Shown one piece after another: positions 20,840 through 30,527 of a stretch of DNA of 64,000 bases. The DNA is from Methanobacterium sp. UBA176. Its GTDB lineage: Archaea > Methanobacteriota > Methanobacteria > Methanobacteriales > Methanobacteriaceae. How positions within the stretch are numbered: position 1 is the stretch's first letter; every line of letters begins with the position of its first letter. The notes below the pieces were generated by a model, which saw only the letters and a list, made by a program, of their open reading frames with translations, made no database searches and was not told where the DNA came from. The position numbers and the translations under genes are program-made. The stretch covers positions 40,918 to 104,917 of the forward strand of contig DAVZ01000069.1 in assembly GCA_002505765.1 (NCBI GenBank), written 5' to 3'.

Positions 20840-21280
20840 TTTATTCACCTTAAGCGCTGTTTTACAATTATTTTAAGATACATATAAAATTTTAGTCTAT
20901 TTTTCAATTTTTTTAATTAAAAAGAGGTTTTTTTGATAAAAATTTTTCCTTAGATCAGGTTACACCAAATATTAATTTTAATTTCGCTAAACTTATATAT
21001 GACGAAGTAAATCTCAGGGTTTAATATCTTAGTATTATTGAATTTAAATAGAGTATTATATTTAAAAATCCACAAAATTACTGTGTATAAATTATTTGCC
21101 CTATATGAAATTGTTTAAATCCCTATATTTTAAATAAATAATTTATTGTTAATTTTAAAGCTTAATTTATGAAGATAATTTTAAAAGATAGGAGGTATGA
21201 ACATATAAATGACATGTAAGTAATGACATGTAAGTATTTGATTAAATATAAGCAATTTCAAATTAATCAGGAAGTATTGG
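20840..21280. other. A+T-rich divergent spacer with a 14-bp tandem repeat
   Basis: This 441-base stretch separates the CPBP gene from the histidine kinase. Most of it is A+T-rich without recognisable genes. AATGACATGTAAGT occurs twice in tandem at 21208-21221 and 21222-21235, about 45 bases before the kinase start. Just before it, GGAGGT precedes an ATG with only three codons (21197-21208). I see no function I can name. Confidence 0.5.
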
Positions 21281-24049
21281 ATGAATAAAAATCAACCCAA
21301 ATTTATTCCCCCAATCTGTTTAGGAACTGAGAGTTGTTGCCATATTTTCGATAATATAAATGAAGCAGTTTCTATTTACAAAATGATTTGTAATAAGAGT
21401 GGGGAAGTAATTGATTTACTAATTATGTATTTTAATTCTAAATCGGTGCTTAAAGAATTAACTTCTTTAGAAGAATCAGTGGATAGATCATTGAGTGAAA
21501 TTTATAAGGAAGAATCATCTCATTACATTCAAATAGCGAATGATGTTGTTTCCATTAAAGAAGGTAAAAGTTTTGAAAGGTTTTTTGAGTCAGTAAATAA
21601 ATATATCTCTGGCAGTGCATTTTCTCCTGATGGTGAATTGCTGGTATTACTGGAAAGGGATAATACTCAGGAAGTAAGTTCTAAAAGGGCCCTCAAAGAA
21701 TCTGAAACTAAATACAGGACTATTTTTGAAAATACTGGAATTGCTTTTATAATTATAGAGAGTGATATGACCATATCTTTAATGAACTCTGAGGCAGAAA
21801 AGATTATAGGATATACTAAGGGTGAGGTGGAGAATAAAAAGAAATGGACGGAATTTGTGGCGGATGAAGATGATTTGAAGAAAATGAAAAGATATCACAT
21901 GTTAAGAAGAATAAATGAAAGTAATGCACCAAAAAGCTATGAATTTAAAGCTATTACCAAAAAGAGGGATAAAATAGATATTTTTGTGAATGTTTCCATA
22001 ATTCCAGGCACTAAAAGGGGTATTGCTTCATTTTTGGATATCACAAGACATAAAAAAAATGATATGGATTTAAAAGAAAGGGAAGAAGAGTTAAAAACAT
22101 TAATCGAAAATTCTCCAGATGCTATAACTCGTTTTGATGAAAATCTGCGTCATTCTTTTATAAATCCTGCGGGAACGCAAATGACGGGTTTAAGAGAAGA
22201 GGATTATATTGGTAAGACCCATGCAGAACTAGGAATGCCTAAAGAACTGGTTGAAGAGGTTGATAATCTTTTAAAAAGTGTATTTGAAACTGGAAAAACA
22301 AAAACATATAGATTTGAACTACCTACGCCGGAAGGAGTAAAATATTATTATTCTTATAATATTCCTGAATTTGATGAAAAAGGAGAGGTAAAATCAGTTT
22401 TGGCCATAGCGCATGATATAACACAGAGTAAGCAAATGGAAGATAAATTAAAGGCAGCTCGTGATAATTTAGAAATGAAAGTTTATGAAAGAACAGCAGA
22501 ACTTAAAAAATCCAATGAAGAATTAAAACAGATGATTGAGAAGTATAAATCAATTGAAAAATCTTTAGAAAAAAGTAAAGATCATTATCAAACACTTGTA
22601 CAAAACATGCCAGATATTATAGTAAGAATTGATAGAAATTTAAAAAGTATCTTTATTAACCACGTAGCTTTATCACTTTTTGAAGAAATTACAGGAATAC
22701 CAAAGTCAGAATTTATTGGAAAAAATTTTGAAGAGCTTGGATTGCACGGAAAGACTGTAGAATTATTAAAGGAACGAATTATTGAAGTTTTTAAAACAAG
22801 AAAAAGAGTAGATTTTAAATTTAAATTAAAGACTTTTACAGGAGTAAAATTTTACCATACTTATTTTATACCAGAATATGACAATTATGGAAACGTCAAA
22901 TGGGTATTAACCATAAGCAGAGACATAACTGACTTTAAAAAAGCTGAATTGGCATTATCAGAAAGTGAGGAAAGATATAAACAACTTTTTGAGGCATCGC
23001 CAAATTTCACAGTACAGGTTGGTTTGGATGGTTTAATTATTGATGCTAATTTAGCTGCTCAAAAAACCCTTAATAAATCAAAAGAAGAATTAATCGGAAC
23101 ACATTTTGCAGAATTGGACGTGCTGTTTGAAGAGGATGTATCCATATTTGTGGAAAATTTTTTCCTTTTATTGCAGGTGGAACATGTGGAACCCTATGAA
23201 ACCAGAATTAGAGCTCAAAATGAAGTTCGCTGGGGTGATACGTATCTCATACTTTTAAGAAAAAATAATCAACCAAATGCAATTTTAATAATTTCCCACG
23301 ATATAACTGACCGAAAACTGGCAGAAGCAAAATTAAAAAAGACAATAGAAGAATTAATAAGTTCAAATTATGAGCTTCAACAGTTTGCTTTTATCACTTC
23401 TCATGATCTTCAAGAACCTCTAAGGAGTATTGCAAGCTATGCAGGACTTTTGAAAAGACGTTACGAAGGTCGGCTTGATGAAGATGCCGATGATTTTATC
23501 AAGTTTATGATCGATGGTTCAAAGAGGATGAAGGAAATGATTCAGGGATTACTTGAATATTCACAGATTGGAACAAAGGGAGGAGAATTCGATGAATTTA
23601 ACGCTGAAAAAAGCCTTAAAGTTGCATTATCTAACTTAAAGGTATCTATAAGTGAAAATAATGCATCAATTAATTATGAATCCCTTCCCACTATTTACGC
23701 AGACCCTGATCAAATAACAAGGCTATTTCAAAACTTAATCAGTAACTCTATTAAATTTAGGAAACTCGATGAACCTCCAGAAATCCATATTTCAGCTAAA
23801 AAGGGTGAAAATGAATGGATATTTTCAGTTAGCGACAACAGCATCGGAATGGAACAGGAATATACAGATCGTATATTTGAGATTTTCAGACGTTTACATC
23901 CTATAGGGGAATACAATGGTTCTGGAATTGGCCTTGCAATAGTTAAAAGAATTATTGATCGTCACGGTGGCCGAATCTGGGTCGAATCAGAGTTAGGAAA
24001 AGGTTCGACTTTTTATTTTGCCCTACCCTTTAAAAATGAAAATATATAA
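21281..24049 (+). CDS. Multi-PAS sensor histidine kinase
   Basis: This 922-residue soluble kinase has no clear membrane segment. A PAS-like N-terminus with three Cys (residues 1-140) is followed by four PAS domains at about 145-265, 270-395, 435-560 and 565-690. A coiled stretch near 395-440 separates the second and third. The phosphoacceptor is H708 in ITSHDLQEPLRSI. The ATPase domain has NLISNSIKF (N box), SDNSIGM (G1, with Ser where Gly is usual) and GSGIGLAIV from residue 880. No response regulator lies next to it. Such cytosolic PAS kinases are common in Methanobacterium. Confidence 0.92.
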   Translation: MNKNQPKFIPPICLGTESCCHIFDNINEAVSIYKMICNKSGEVIDLLIMYFNSKSVLKELTSLEESVDRSLSEIYKEESSHYIQIANDVVSIKEGKSFERFFESVNKYISGSAFSPDGELLVLLERDNTQEVSSKRALKESETKYRTIFENTGIAFIIIESDMTISLMNSEAEKIIGYTKGEVENKKKWTEFVADEDDLKKMKRYHMLRRINESNAPKSYEFKAITKKRDKIDIFVNVSIIPGTKRGIASFLDITRHKKNDMDLKEREEELKTLIENSPDAITRFDENLRHSFINPAGTQMTGLREEDYIGKTHAELGMPKELVEEVDNLLKSVFETGKTKTYRFELPTPEGVKYYYSYNIPEFDEKGEVKSVLAIAHDITQSKQMEDKLKAARDNLEMKVYERTAELKKSNEELKQMIEKYKSIEKSLEKSKDHYQTLVQNMPDIIVRIDRNLKSIFINHVALSLFEEITGIPKSEFIGKNFEELGLHGKTVELLKERIIEVFKTRKRVDFKFKLKTFTGVKFYHTYFIPEYDNYGNVKWVLTISRDITDFKKAELALSESEERYKQLFEASPNFTVQVGLDGLIIDANLAAQKTLNKSKEELIGTHFAELDVLFEEDVSIFVENFFLLLQVEHVEPYETRIRAQNEVRWGDTYLILLRKNNQPNAILIISHDITDRKLAEAKLKKTIEELISSNYELQQFAFITSHDLQEPLRSIASYAGLLKRRYEGRLDEDADDFIKFMIDGSKRMKEMIQGLLEYSQIGTKGGEFDEFNAEKSLKVALSNLKVSISENNASINYESLPTIYADPDQITRLFQNLISNSIKFRKLDEPPEIHISAKKGENEWIFSVSDNSIGMEQEYTDRIFEIFRRLHPIGEYNGSGIGLAIVKRIIDRHGGRIWVESELGKGSTFYFALPFKNENI

Positions 24050-24080
24050 GTTTTTTAACAGTCACAAACAGATGAGATTA

Positions 24081-24335
24081 TTATTCATCATCCATGTCTG
24101 CTATTTCAAAAAAAACAGCCCAAAGATGTTTACAGATAAAACTACCTGGTTCTCTTTCGCTTCTGTATTGATAATCATCGCAATCGCATAGCCACATATT
24201 TTCGTGCATGCTGACCTGGTATTTTTCGCCCTTAGAACCTTTTACACAGAATATCATTAAATCATCATCAAATAATTCAATTTCTACATTTCCCTTACTA
24301 TATAATTTCAGTCCTTCGTTCATTCTCTTTGCCAT
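24081..24335 (-). CDS. SWIM zinc-finger protein
   Basis: This 84-residue protein is essentially a single SWIM domain: WLCDCDDYQYRS followed by FICKHLWAVFFE, giving the C-x-C-xn-C-x-H zinc motif. SWIM domains bind DNA or proteins and often accompany SNF2 helicases or recombination factors. Here the DEAD helicase gene lies 88 bases upstream on the same strand. A functional link with it is possible but only an inference. AAGGG precedes the ATG. Confidence 0.8.
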   Translation of the reverse strand: MAKRMNEGLKLYSKGNVEIELFDDDLMIFCVKGSKGEKYQVSMHENMWLCDCDDYQYRSEREPGSFICKHLWAVFFEIADMDDE

Positions 24336-24423
24336 ACTAAACCCTTTAATAAATTAAATGAATATTTATAATTAAAAGATGATTTTGAGTTGTATTCTTC
24401 TATATATTATTCTAAAGCATAAT

Positions 24424-26700
24424 TTATCCTTCAATTCCCATTAAATCAAGTAACTGCTTTAATATAAATATTGTACCTTCTTTGTCCAGTGGTTTGTTAT
24501 CATTACCGCATTTTGGCGAGTATATACATGCTGGACATCCTCCATCGCAACTGCAGTCTCTAACAAGCTCATAGGTCATTTTTGTAGTTTCTTCAATATA
24601 CTCATATGCTTTTTCAGTTAAACCAATACCACCTTCAAATCCATCATAAATAAAAATTGTTGACATTCCGGTATCTTTATGGAATGGGGTGGAAACTCCT
24701 CCAATATCAAATCTATCGCACATAACGTGGAATGGAATTATGGAAATAATGGCATGTTCAAGACCATGAATACCACCATCAAATGCATTTTGACCGGATA
24801 GTGCGCATTTGATTCCATCCTCGATGCTTTTAGGAAGGGTAATCCATAATCCCTTGGTTTTAAACTGAATTGGCGGTAGATTAAGATTTCTAACACTTAC
24901 AACCTGGCTTTTTTCAATTACTTTGTATCTTGGATAAAATTCACTTACTTTAAGTTCTCCAAAGGATATTTTCAGGTTTCCTATTTTCCTTCTACTGATC
25001 TCTTTAAGTATCTTAATGTCTATTTCTTTTTGAACGCTTGTATGGCTATCTAAATCTTTTTTAGCCACTTTAATATTATTTTTAACTAAATTAAAATCGT
25101 ATACAACGTAGGTTTCTCCTTGATTAATTAGTATGGCCCCGTGGTGAGCTTCGGTGTATGCCTGCCTTTTATTCATGGTTTCAAGGAGTTTTCCCTTGTT
25201 ATAAACTTTAAAAACCTCAGAGGAGATACTTCCTAAGTTTACCTTAAAGGGAGGATAATCCCTTCCAGAGTATATCCACTTACCAGATGATCTTTGGATC
25301 ATTCTTTTTGATTCCAGTGATTTAATGTGATCATCCACAGAGGATTCAAAGTCAATTTTGATTAACTTAGGATTTACAGGCATTTCATTTGCAGCACACA
25401 TGAGATGGCCCTCGATAATATGGAAATTTGAAAGATCTATAATTGCATGTTCATGGGGTTTATCAAAAAATACTTCAGGATGTTTCATAAAATACTGATC
25501 AAGCGGATTTTGAAAGGCTACAAAGGTAACAATCGAATCATCACTTCCCCTACCGGCCCTACCAGCCTGCTGCCATGTGGACATTATTGTACCGGGAAAA
25601 CCAGAAATTACTACAGCATCCAGAGAACCAATGTCAATTCCCAGTTCCAGGGCGTTTGTTGCAGTTACTCCCCTCATTTCACCGTTTTTAAGTTTATTTT
25701 CTATTCTACGCCGGTCTTTAGCCAGATAACCTGCCCTGTACGGGGAGATCTTCTGGGCAAGTTCGCTGTCTATTTGGGAAATCTCCTTTTTAGAACGTCT
25801 GGCAATTAATTCTGCCATCTTTCTTGAGGTTGTAAAGCAGAGGGTTTGTAAATTGTTTAATATAAAGAGTTGAAATAAATTCTGGGATTCTACATGGGTG
25901 GTGATTTTTCCCTGACCATCAAAATAGGGATTATAAAATATAAAATGTTTTTTTCCCTTAGGAGACCCGTCTTCAGATATTAATTCAAATTTAAGTCCTG
26001 TTAATTTTTCACCAAATTCAATGGGGTTTGCAAGTGTCGCTGTTGATAAAACAAACTGAGGATTGGAACCATAATAGTTACATATTCTAAGGAATCTTCT
26101 AATTAAAAAGGCAACATTTGAACCAAAGACGCCTCTGTACTGGTGTGCTTCATCTATAACCACGTATTTAAGGTTGCTCAAGAAATTCTCCCATTGATGA
26201 TGCCATGGTAAAACATTGTGTAATTCATAGGGATTGGTTATTATAATCCTTGATTCTTTTTTTATTTTCCTTTTTTGTTCTTTAGGCGTATCTCCATCAT
26301 ATACTGCAGGATTAAGTTTAGTTCCACAGAATTTTTCAAGTTCTTTCATTGATTTCAGCTGATCGTTAGCAAGGGCCTTTGCAGGATAGATATAGAGGGC
26401 TGAAGCATTATTGTCATGAATTAATTTTTCAAATATGGGTATGTTGAATGCCAGAGTCTTACCAGAGGCGGTGGGAGTGGTTATGGTTATGTTTTTTCCA
26501 CCTCTTAAAAGATCGATTGCTTCGCACTGGTGCTTATAAAGTTTGATATTATTTTTTGATAAATAATTCTTTATGTACTGGGGTAAAATAGCTTTAGTAT
26601 TTCCATACAGGGCTTTTTGAGTTTTTAAGACCTTAACGTGTGCTAATCGGTTTTTATACCATTTTATTGAGTTCAACGTTTTTAAAGTTTTTTCTATCAT
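24424..26700 (-). CDS. DEAD/DEAH-box helicase with C-terminal Cys4 (DUF1998-like) domain
   Basis: A 758-residue superfamily 2 helicase. Motif I is TPTASGKTLAF, motif II DEAH in YVVIDEAHQYRG, motif III LSTATLANP, and motif VI QQAGRAGRG. The C-terminus holds CSCDGGCPACIYSPKCG, the four-Cys site of MrfA-type helicases, which act in DNA repair in bacteria. The ATG at 26700 has AAGGA seven bases upstream. The SWIM gene lies downstream. Full length for the family. Confidence 0.9.
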   Translation of the reverse strand: MIEKTLKTLNSIKWYKNRLAHVKVLKTQKALYGNTKAILPQYIKNYLSKNNIKLYKHQCEAIDLLRGGKNITITTPTASGKTLAFNIPIFEKLIHDNNASALYIYPAKALANDQLKSMKELEKFCGTKLNPAVYDGDTPKEQKRKIKKESRIIITNPYELHNVLPWHHQWENFLSNLKYVVIDEAHQYRGVFGSNVAFLIRRFLRICNYYGSNPQFVLSTATLANPIEFGEKLTGLKFELISEDGSPKGKKHFIFYNPYFDGQGKITTHVESQNLFQLFILNNLQTLCFTTSRKMAELIARRSKKEISQIDSELAQKISPYRAGYLAKDRRRIENKLKNGEMRGVTATNALELGIDIGSLDAVVISGFPGTIMSTWQQAGRAGRGSDDSIVTFVAFQNPLDQYFMKHPEVFFDKPHEHAIIDLSNFHIIEGHLMCAANEMPVNPKLIKIDFESSVDDHIKSLESKRMIQRSSGKWIYSGRDYPPFKVNLGSISSEVFKVYNKGKLLETMNKRQAYTEAHHGAILINQGETYVVYDFNLVKNNIKVAKKDLDSHTSVQKEIDIKILKEISRRKIGNLKISFGELKVSEFYPRYKVIEKSQVVSVRNLNLPPIQFKTKGLWITLPKSIEDGIKCALSGQNAFDGGIHGLEHAIISIIPFHVMCDRFDIGGVSTPFHKDTGMSTIFIYDGFEGGIGLTEKAYEYIEETTKMTYELVRDCSCDGGCPACIYSPKCGNDNKPLDKEGTIFILKQLLDLMGIEG

Positions 26701-26897
26701 CAAAGATTCCTTTCAGTTAACGATTTATGGGTATTTTGAGATCAAATTATAATAGAATTGATTTAACTGATTTAAAAATCTTTTCTTCTTTAAAACTAAA
26801 AACAAAATGGGATAAAATTAACACAATCCATAAAAAATTGAATAAAATTAGTTTTTGATTTTTATAAGTTTTTGTCCAAATAAAGGTGCAATTTTGC

Positions 26898-27092
26898 CTA
26901 AATATTACTGTTCATTAATACCATTTTACTTGTAACAATCATTTTAGCCCTTAAAAGAATGCTATCTGAATATTTTCTATTTTTTATTTCAGATTCTATC
27001 TTTTCAAGCAGGGATTTTAATTCCACCCCTTTGCATCTGTATGCTTCATCTAATAGATTGTTGGACATATTTCTACTATTAATATAATCCAT
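26898..27092 (-). CDS. Small protein of unknown function
   Basis: This 64-residue, mostly helical protein begins MDYINSRNMSNNLLDEAYRCKG and has one Cys. It has a near-perfect ribosome binding site, GGAGGGAAATA before ATG, which is the main reason to accept it. No domain is recognised. It lies between the helicase and exonuclease III genes, on their strand, with spacers of about 100-200 bases. Confidence 0.6.
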   Translation of the reverse strand: MDYINSRNMSNNLLDEAYRCKGVELKSLLEKIESEIKNRKYSDSILLRAKMIVTSKMVLMNSNI

Positions 27093-27194
27093 TATTTCCC
27101 TCCAGTAAAACTAAAGATATATACTAAAATATTGTATTACTGAATATTTAGATTTTATGATTCTACGTAGAAATTTTAATTAATTTAAAGGAGG

Positions 27195-27965
27195 TTAAAT
27201 ATCAACATCCAGCCCAATTGGACAATGATCAGAACCTGTAACATCACTTAAAATATATGATGACCTTATTTTATCTTTAAATTCTTTATTTATAAAGAAA
27301 TAATCAAGTCTCCATCCTACATTCCTTTCCCTTGCTCTGGTTCTGTAACTCCACCAGGTGTACTGGTCAGTATCTGTGTTGAACATCCTGAAGGTGTCCA
27401 TGTATCCATGATCTAAAAACTTATCGATCCAGGCTCTTTCTTCAGGTAAAAATCCTGAAATTTTTTCATTCGCTTTTGGCCTGGCAATATCTATTTCTTT
27501 GTGGGCAGTATTCAGATCTCCACAGATTATTATGTTCTTACCCATTTTTCTTAGACTTTCAGCATGATCAAGGAGAGCATCGTAGAATTCTAACTTATAA
27601 AGGAGCCTTTCGTTAGATATTTTGCCATTGGGAAAATAAATATTTAGAAGTATGAATTCATCATAATGAGCGATAATTGTTCTACCCTCATCATCAAATT
27701 TTGGAATTCCAAAGCCATATTCAACCTTTTCAGGCTTTATTTTAGTGTACAGGGCCACTCCACTGTAACCTTTTTTTTCTGCACCTTTAAAATAGGAGTA
27801 GTAATCAGGAACTTTAGTTAATGTTCTGGGAAGTTGATCTACATTGGCTTTTGTTTCCTGAATACATAAAATATCAGGACTTTCTTCCAAAAACCATTTA
27901 AGGAAACCTTTTTTATGTACTGCCCTAATGCCATTTACATTCCATGAATATATTTTTAATGTCAT
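27195..27965 (-). CDS. xth: Exodeoxyribonuclease III / AP endonuclease
   Basis: This 256-residue Mg-dependent nuclease cuts 5' to abasic sites in base-excision repair. Motifs are [17 protein letters not shown] at the start, [22 protein letters not shown] and the final [12 protein letters not shown] with its catalytic His. Length matches bacterial-type ExoIII, found in many methanogens. AGGAAG lies directly before the ATG. Confidence 0.95.
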   Translation of the reverse strand: MTLKIYSWNVNGIRAVHKKGFLKWFLEESPDILCIQETKANVDQLPRTLTKVPDYYSYFKGAEKKGYSGVALYTKIKPEKVEYGFGIPKFDDEGRTIIAHYDEFILLNIYFPNGKISNERLLYKLEFYDALLDHAESLRKMGKNIIICGDLNTAHKEIDIARPKANEKISGFLPEERAWIDKFLDHGYMDTFRMFNTDTDQYTWWSYRTRARERNVGWRLDYFFINKEFKDKIRSSYILSDVTGSDHCPIGLDVDI

Positions 27966-28354
27966 TCTTCCTCACTCATCTTTTGCTTTTATTATCTGAT
28001 TAATGTTTTTATTCAATTAATATATTTCAGGTATTTTTTTCATTTTAAAGTAATATTACTTTATATAATCATACTTTGGTGGATTTTGATTAACTTCCAT
28101 TTGCTAATATGATGATTTCAAATATTTCTATGATATAGTTAACTGTTCTAATGCCGTTTTTATGACAAATAAACTGATAAAATACCATATCTCTAAAGTA
28201 ATAATTAGATTAAAGCTTATAACATCACCTCTTTTTATGGGTTTTTTCAAAATCCTCTTTGGATATGAATTTAATAACATACGATTCAATGAGTATATTT
28301 AATAAGGATAAAACTAAAATGTATCCTAATGAAAATTATGGGAGAGAATATCAA
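27966..28354. other. A+T-rich divergent spacer
   Basis: This 389-base stretch lies between the exonuclease III start and the sortase-like gene. The sortase frame stays open back to an ATG at 28259, but without a signal peptide or good ribosome binding site there. It presumably holds two divergent promoters. I see no RNA gene or strong inverted repeat. Confidence 0.4.
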
Positions 28355-29317
28355 TTGAAGAAATTCCTGTTTATAATCACTATTTTAATTTTAATAATTG
28401 GTGCATCAGGATGCCTTAATTCCAATTCTAAAAATGAAACCAGACATTACCAGGTTGGAGACCTATCATTTGACTATCCTGATTCATGGAACATAACCAG
28501 TTCAGATAATTCTACTGTATCCTTTTTTGAAGGCTCATATAATGTTACAGTGATTGAACAGAAAAAGCCACGGGGATATTCTTTAAAAAAAAGTTTAGAA
28601 TTGAATTTTTCAGATAAAGGGGATAATTTTAAGCTCATGTCAAAAAATAATTTAACTATTAACGGAATTAAAGCATTTGAAAGTAATTATAGCGTTAATG
28701 ATGAAAATGGGCAACAACAGAGAAGGGAAATATGGCTTGAAAAAAACAACAAAATTTATGCGATTATTCATACAGGCTCGATTAATGGTCTTCAAAGCAA
28801 TAATGAGGATTTTTTAAACTTAAATCTTATAAATAGTAAAAAATCTTTTGACGCAATGGTTAACAGTATAAAGATTAAAGATAATGGGACTGTTTCAACT
28901 CAGTCTGGCCACTGGGGCGAAATTTCAATACCTTCAATTAATGCACAATGGCGGATAAATTCTAAATCAGTAAATATAGCTAATTCTGTGTATCATCTGC
29001 CAAATAGCTATTTTCCGGGTGAAAAAGGTGAAATGGCTTTAATGGGTCATCATACTCAATATAGTGCTCCATTTTTATATATTGATAAACTAAAGCCTGG
29101 GGATAAGGTGATCATAAATGATTTCCTTACACAGAAAAAATACACATATGAAGTTGAGTCCAATGGAGATGTCAGATGGGGCGTAAAGGCTAAAAACATT
29201 AAATACAAAGCAAGTAATGAACCTAAACTTCTTTTAATCACCTGTTATCCTCCAGGATTCATGAGTGCAGCATGGATCGTCCATACTAAATTGGTTTCTG
29301 TAGAAGCTTTGAATTAA
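28355..29317 (+). CDS. Lipoprotein with PsbP-like domain fused to a sortase-like domain
   Basis: Starting at TTG 28355 (GGGAGAG upstream) the 320-residue protein opens with a lipoprotein signal (KKFLFIITILILIIGASGC). Residues ~30-180 resemble the PsbP/YnjE-like domain frequent in Methanobacteriales secreted proteins (FDYPDSWNITSS). From ~190 a sortase fold follows with MGHHTQY (catalytic His) and LLITCYPPG (catalytic Cys). The usual downstream Arg is not obvious: the strand reads SAAWIVHTKL. A start at ATG 28259 would place 32 residues before the signal and seems wrong. It probably acts outside the membrane. No sorting-signal substrate was found nearby. Confidence 0.75.
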   Translation: MKKFLFIITILILIIGASGCLNSNSKNETRHYQVGDLSFDYPDSWNITSSDNSTVSFFEGSYNVTVIEQKKPRGYSLKKSLELNFSDKGDNFKLMSKNNLTINGIKAFESNYSVNDENGQQQRREIWLEKNNKIYAIIHTGSINGLQSNNEDFLNLNLINSKKSFDAMVNSIKIKDNGTVSTQSGHWGEISIPSINAQWRINSKSVNIANSVYHLPNSYFPGEKGEMALMGHHTQYSAPFLYIDKLKPGDKVIINDFLTQKKYTYEVESNGDVRWGVKAKNIKYKASNEPKLLLITCYPPGFMSAAWIVHTKLVSVEALN

Positions 29318-29439
29318 AAATTATAGATAATCAAAAATTATTATATGCTATAAAGAAAAACTATAAATCTGATTAGTACCAATAAAAAAAGAGATAGAAA
29401 TTTATGTCATCAAATTTACCAGTTAAGGAGTTATAGGCG

Positions 29440-29622
29440 ATGATTAGCGGATCTTTAGTGTTTCTCATATATTTCCCTGTAATTTTTGGATTTTTAGGGA
29501 TTTTACTTATTGCATCTGGAATAATGGATGATAAAATGGAATACACCCTGGGGGGAATAGCACTCTTTTTCGGTGCTGGAATAGTGCCATTTATAATTCT
29601 TCCACCAATATTAGGGATTTAA
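29440..29622 (+). CDS. Small two-helix membrane protein
   Basis: The 60 residues form two hydrophobic stretches (MISGSLVFLIYFPVIFGFLG... and GGIALFFGAGIVPFIILPP) around a short polar MDDKMEY turn. GGAG lies 11 bases before the ATG. Its last 12 bases overlap the 3' end of the convergent PfkB gene. No family recognised. It may accompany the sortase-like gene 122 bases upstream. Confidence 0.55.
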   Translation: MISGSLVFLIYFPVIFGFLGILLIASGIMDDKMEYTLGGIALFFGAGIVPFIILPPILGI

Positions 29623-30513
29623 ATCATGAATTTCCATTTTTTTTTCAATTAAAGCCTTATTTTTTCTAAATGGTCCCTTATCTTCAATTTTTATTGCAGA
29701 GGCAGCTGCGGCAAATTTTCCACACTCTTCAGGATCATCTATCTGGAGTTTTTTTGCTGAATATGCAGCCATGAATGTATCTCCCATTCCAGTTGGGTCT
29801 ACTGCCTGATTTGCTTTAAAAGCAGGAATTTTATAAATTTTATCTAATTTCTTAGAATATATAACTGCCCCCCTGCTTCCCTGGGTAATAATAACCTCTT
29901 CTGGACCAAAGGAAGCTAAATTTTTTGCTGTTTCTTTTAATGAAATGTCTTCACCCAGAATAATTTTTGCTTCATTTTCATCCATAAAGATAATATTAAT
30001 AAATCTTAAGAACTCTCTAAAGTCATTCCATGGGCGTAAAACAATTCTATTTCCTTTTAAATGCCTTAAATACCCCTGTACTCCAAGATATAATGGGACA
30101 TTGTGCTTATATAAAGATTTAACTGTTTCTAAGGGAATATCATAAGGACAGAGAGGGCCCAGAAGAATGGTATCAAAACCTTCTAAATTGAAATCAACCA
30201 TATCTTCAGCACTTATTGGATTAAATGGAATACTGGCCTTTTGTATTCTATAATCTGGATTATCATTAGGATATATATTTTGAAATTCAATGGTTTTATC
30301 TTTAAATAAGGGAATTATATCTACTTTTCCCCTAAATTCATCCAGTAATGTTTCATCCTTTTTAGAAAGAGTAATGAAGGCACTGGTGTTTATTTTAAGA
30401 CTATTCATTACACCGGCCTGGAAATATACGGGTCCTCCTGCAGACCTATAGGATTGACCCTTTTTAGTGACCTTATCTTTGGATAATGGACCTATTATAG
30501 CTATTTTTGACAT
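29611..30513 (-). CDS. PfkB/ribokinase family carbohydrate kinase
   Basis: The 300-residue protein has the PfkB signatures SAGGPVYFQAGV near the N-terminus and AVDPTGMGDTFMAAYSA (anion hole and catalytic Asp) near residue 245. ATG at 30513 is chosen over a TTG 12 bases upstream that would lie within the SD region. It starts 14 bases after the stop of a HisA-like gene on the same strand, suggesting one pathway with a phosphorylated sugar-type substrate. The substrate cannot be read from the sequence. Confidence 0.85.
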   Translation of the reverse strand: MSKIAIIGPLSKDKVTKKGQSYRSAGGPVYFQAGVMNSLKINTSAFITLSKKDETLLDEFRGKVDIIPLFKDKTIEFQNIYPNDNPDYRIQKASIPFNPISAEDMVDFNLEGFDTILLGPLCPYDIPLETVKSLYKHNVPLYLGVQGYLRHLKGNRIVLRPWNDFREFLRFINIIFMDENEAKIILGEDISLKETAKNLASFGPEEVIITQGSRGAVIYSKKLDKIYKIPAFKANQAVDPTGMGDTFMAAYSAKKLQIDDPEECGKFAAAASAIKIEDKGPFRKNKALIEKKMEIHDLNP

Positions 30514-30527
30514 ATTTTCTCTCAAAG

